A DNA stretch of 64,000 nucleotides, taken from positions 1,116,001-1,180,000 of the forward strand of contig NC_018389.1 in the NCBI RefSeq assembly GCF_000208865.1, written 5' to 3'. Positions 60,996-64,000 of this stretch are shown in pieces; position 1 is the stretch's first letter; each line of letters starts with the position of its first letter. This stretch comes from Neospora caninum Liverpool. Lineage: Eukaryota > Apicomplexa > Conoidasida > Eucoccidiorida > Sarcocystidae. The notes under the pieces are model-generated. The model was not told where the DNA came from and searched no databases. It saw nothing but the letters and a program-made list of their open reading frames with translations. The position numbers and the translations under genes were made by a program.

Positions 60996-63136
60996 ATGAG
61001 TGGACACTACGTCCAGCACGTCTTCATTGCTCGACGCGGTGAGTAGAAGCAGGGAGTCCTCTGTGTCTGAGTGGAGCCATGAAGAAGAAACCGCAATCTT
61101 CTTGGACCGTCACTGGGGTACATACAGCCCAACTATGGAACGGTCAACTGGCCTCCATAGGCCAACCTTCGGGACTGCCGACTCCAAGCTTCACATGTGT
61201 TGTGTCGCTTCCGGGTACCCGCCCCCACCGAGCAATTTTCCATCTGGATACTCTGCAAACCCCTTTTACACGTCGACATGTTCTGTGGTTCACACGGAAA
61301 GAGGCTGTTCACTGGGACGAATTCATGGCAGCGATCAACCCGCCTTGCCAGACAGGAATGCAGGCGTCTCTGCGTTTTGCAGCTCCGATTTGCATTTCCT
61401 GGGTCGCTGAACATGTTTGTTTGCCGTTTACGTCCCAGGTGAGGAAGCCGACCACCTAAACAACTGGATTGGAGTCGGCACTTCGAGACAAGAACGCAGC
61501 GCCACATTCCTTTCTCCTGCTGGAGCGAGTCAAGCGGAGTACCTTGGAGAGAATTTTCGAGAAAAGGGTAGGCATGAGGTGCTCTGGTCTGTAGAGTTGC
61601 TGGGCCCCCTGGTAGTCCAAGCAATTTCAAACACCGGAAGTCAGACATGCTCAAGGTTGAACCAGTGAAAGTATCTTTTTTTGAGGCAAGATTCGGTTGT
61701 ATGGCGGGGACAAAATACCAGATGAAATCCTAGTCGATTCTAAAACTGGGGAGCAGAGAGACTGCCGCTGTCAGAGTCCGCTGTACCCTCTGCCCCGAAG
61801 ATGATTCGAATCAACTGCGGTGAACGGCCTCGCGTTACGCGTGCTGTTTAAATGCAAAAGAAGTGAACTGACCATCTGTTCCGTGCATCACGAACCGGGT
61901 CGACGCGAGTTTACAGCTACCCACAAATTATAGGCGAGTGCACACCACCGTTCCGCATTTACATTTTTGAACGTTTCCAGAAGCATACAAAACACTGACC
62001 GGCTGCGGGGATCGGGAACGGGGCGAGCAAAAGGGTCGGTTGCAGCTCCGGCACGTTACCGGCATCCCTTTCTTCGGTGGCGTTTTTCGGATTCGTCACG
62101 ACTTGGATAGCGAGAGCTCCAGAGTGGGCGTTGCACCGTGACTGTCTACAGTGTTGTGGTACGGCCTCTTTGTTTCGAACGTGTCTCTATCTCGTGATCG
62201 TTCCCTTTCAGGCGTCACCCACATTTTCGCGGGGTTGACAGAGAGCAGCGTCGAGACAGCTGATGGGGCACAGCGTGCAATTGGCAAAACGTGCAAGACA
62301 CATGGAGGCAAGGAAACTCTGGAAGAGAACATCATGTATTTTCAAGAGGCGAACGTGAGCACCGAACTTCCTCAGAGAACTCATCAACTGGTTTCCGCGC
62401 TAAAAGAGTGGCTCACAAACACGCAAGATGCGTGCCAAGTCGCGGCGTCGACTGTGAAAGACAGAGCAAACTCCCTTGTGACACTCCGTTCCGCGAATGA
62501 AAACGTGACGGACACAAGCTCGGTCAGCGCGGGCGAGAGACCTCTAGAGCACAATTTGACCGGTGGCGTCACGGTCAATTGCGAAAGCGAAGCAGGAATG
62601 CCAAGCGCGGCCGCGTGCGGTGAACAGACAGAGGGCTTGGTGCCGGAACCTCTCGCCGCTCTCCCGAGCATCGCTCCTCACGCAGATCTTATTTGTGGGC
62701 CGGAGAACATTCAGCGGTACAGAGCATATTTGGAGACACTCTAGGGTCTGGCCCGAGCAGCAGCTGCAGGGGCCATCTCGAGACTTAACACCGTTGCCGG
62801 AGGACAGAGAAACGTGCGCCGCTACGCAGAAAACGTGGTTTCTTCCCTCAAGCGGCTGAAGCGCCTCTCGAAGGAATGCACTGCCGTGGCTGCGGAATGC
62901 GTGAAAGACGTCGCTGCCGTTACCAAGGGCATTTTCAGCGTACTCGAGTTTACTCTCCACCTGGCGGCAACCTCCGTCGGCATGCTGGAAAGCTGCGGAG
63001 CCGACACGTTCCCGAGTTGCTGCTCCTCCCAGTTCTCTCATCAAGCGCGCCGAAGCACTCAAGCAAGTCTCCAAGAGCTCTTCGGCGTTCCTTTGTTTTC
63101 TGAGGAACATCCATTCGCGATCTTGTGCATATGTAC

Positions 63137-63179
<43 letters not shown>

Positions 63180-63921
63180 TATTCCACATAGCCATAGGAT
63201 GACATGGAGGAGTGCTCAAGTACATCCATAACTCGATGAGTGCAGTTCGACAAATTATATGGAGGCGGCGATCGACAAGGACTTGCGGTGCAAGCGACTA
63301 CGCACGAATGTCGTCTCCTCGTACAGGTTGAGCTGAGGCGCTGTCGTGGCTCTCTCTGCATGCCCAACAAATTGACCATGTGAACACATATCTATCTATC
63401 TATCTATCTATCTATATATATATATATATATATATACATATATACTGATATACATATACATATGCGCAATGGCCCTACACTATTCATGTGTACATATTTA
63501 TAAATCGTACACTAAACATGTAGATATGTATATATATGTATATACGTATGTATATGTATCTTCTTCCATACGTTCCCGAACGGCTATGCAGCTATATGTT
63601 TATCCACCGCGCGTGCCGCGTGCTCTTTTCTTCCTTGCAGGCGCTTCACAAGCTGCTGAATCACTATCCTTCCAAGAGCGTTGCCTTCATCTGCGACTCC
63701 GGCTCGATCGTCCACCTCTTGACGCATTCTCTGCAGAAAGGCAAAGGAAAAAGCGCGGCGGGGTGCTCCCTCGAAAGCGCGCTCTTTTGGGGCGGTGTGC
63801 CTTGTGGAAGCGTGACGGAAATTGCTTTGACGAGAGATACACAGGCAGGCAATGCCATTGTCGATGCTCGTCTTGTCAGCGTCGCGAAACAAATCTACAG
63901 GGCGCCGCCCCGGAGCGCCTC
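60996..63921 (+). CDS. Histidine-phosphatase-fold protein without catalytic residues; partial, with in-frame TAG
   Basis: Likely exons: 60996-61038, 61439-61567, 62215 onward, and 63641-63921. Exon 1 joined to 2 gives VFIARRGEEADHLNNW, where active enzymes have R-H-G-E-R-x-D. Exon 3 gives GVTHIFAGLTESSVETADGAQRA, matching the family's SSP-x-x-R-x-x-QTA segment without its Arg. The last exon gives KSVAFICDSGSIVHLL, where the family has the second catalytic His (SHGG), then a strand like GSVTEIAL. So all three catalytic positions appear changed and phosphatase or mutase activity is unlikely. A TAG at 62742-62744 interrupts a frame that continues open for about 390 bases. It could be a real stop, a read error, or the end of an intron (CTCTAG as acceptor). 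The apparent TAA at 63923 overlaps a good donor (GTAAGC), so the gene probably continues past the window. Confidence 0.65.
63141..63176. repeat. (TA)n microsatellite in an intron of the phosphatase-like gene
   Basis: About 36 bases of alternating TA, located between the third and fourth recognised coding blocks. Confidence 0.9.
63388..63436. repeat. (TATC)n followed by (TA)n compound microsatellite
   Basis: About six TATC units pass directly into about 24 bases of alternating TA. The site lies in the same intron as the 63141 array. Confidence 0.9.
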
Positions 63922-63927
63922 GTAAGC

Positions 63928-63953
63928 ATATATATATATATATATATATATAT
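63928..63953. repeat. (TA)n microsatellite just after the putative last splice donor
   Basis: Alternating TA that starts six bases after the GTAAGC donor at 63922. Confidence 0.9.
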
Positions 63954-64000
63954 TTGCATCCGTGTATGCATGCGCCGACATATAGAGTTGCGTGTATCTA

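Noticed and set aside
62563..62859. Alternative + frame over the TAG region of the phosphatase-like gene
   Set aside because: It could be joined by splicing around the TAG but soon meets a stop and leads away from the conserved last exon.
63923..63925. TAA as the stop codon of the phosphatase-like gene
   Set aside because: It sits inside GTAAGC, a good donor followed by an intron-type TA array, so the gene more likely continues beyond the window.

Overview
This is intron-rich nuclear DNA of a coccidian apicomplexan, most likely Toxoplasma gondii or a close relative (Neospora, Hammondia). The evidence is an ApiAP2 transcription factor, GC-moderate genes split by many short GT-AG introns, TGCATGC-type promoter words, and intronic (TA)n microsatellites. 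From memory and unchecked, the order AP2IV-3, PPCS, HCF101, PGM2 fits part of T. gondii chromosome IV. I cannot tell the genera apart from sequence alone. No bacterial, viral or plasmid feature was seen.

Layout. Three genes run rightward on the + strand: a 15-exon Sen1-type RNA/DNA helicase (550-9397), an intronless ApiAP2 factor (12341-16507), and phosphopantothenate-cysteine ligase of CoA synthesis (20300-23199). A convergent gap follows and holds a 91-bp tandem array (24323-24868). Four minus-strand genes come next: an HCF101-type Fe-S P-loop protein (25119-29711), phosphoglucomutase-2 (32045-36799), an SFT2-family Golgi membrane protein (39293-41095) and a mitochondrial PDK/BCKDK-type kinase (43750-49963). 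A divergent gap leads to an unrecognised secretory membrane protein on + (51855-54423). It converges on a minus-strand, secreted six-EGF protein (55610-58231). A second divergent gap leads to a + gene with a histidine-phosphatase-like fold that lacks the catalytic residues (60996 to beyond the right edge).

For the nine complete gene models I joined exons by hand. The splice phases agree at every junction and the domain order matches the named families. The least certain parts are the last three exons of HCF101, exon 3 of the 51855 gene, and the middle of the phosphatase-like gene, which carries an in-frame TAG. The genes serve housekeeping metabolism (CoA, Fe-S, glucose phosphate, dehydrogenase control), RNA processing, trafficking, transcription control and secretion. 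They are not an operon or a single pathway.
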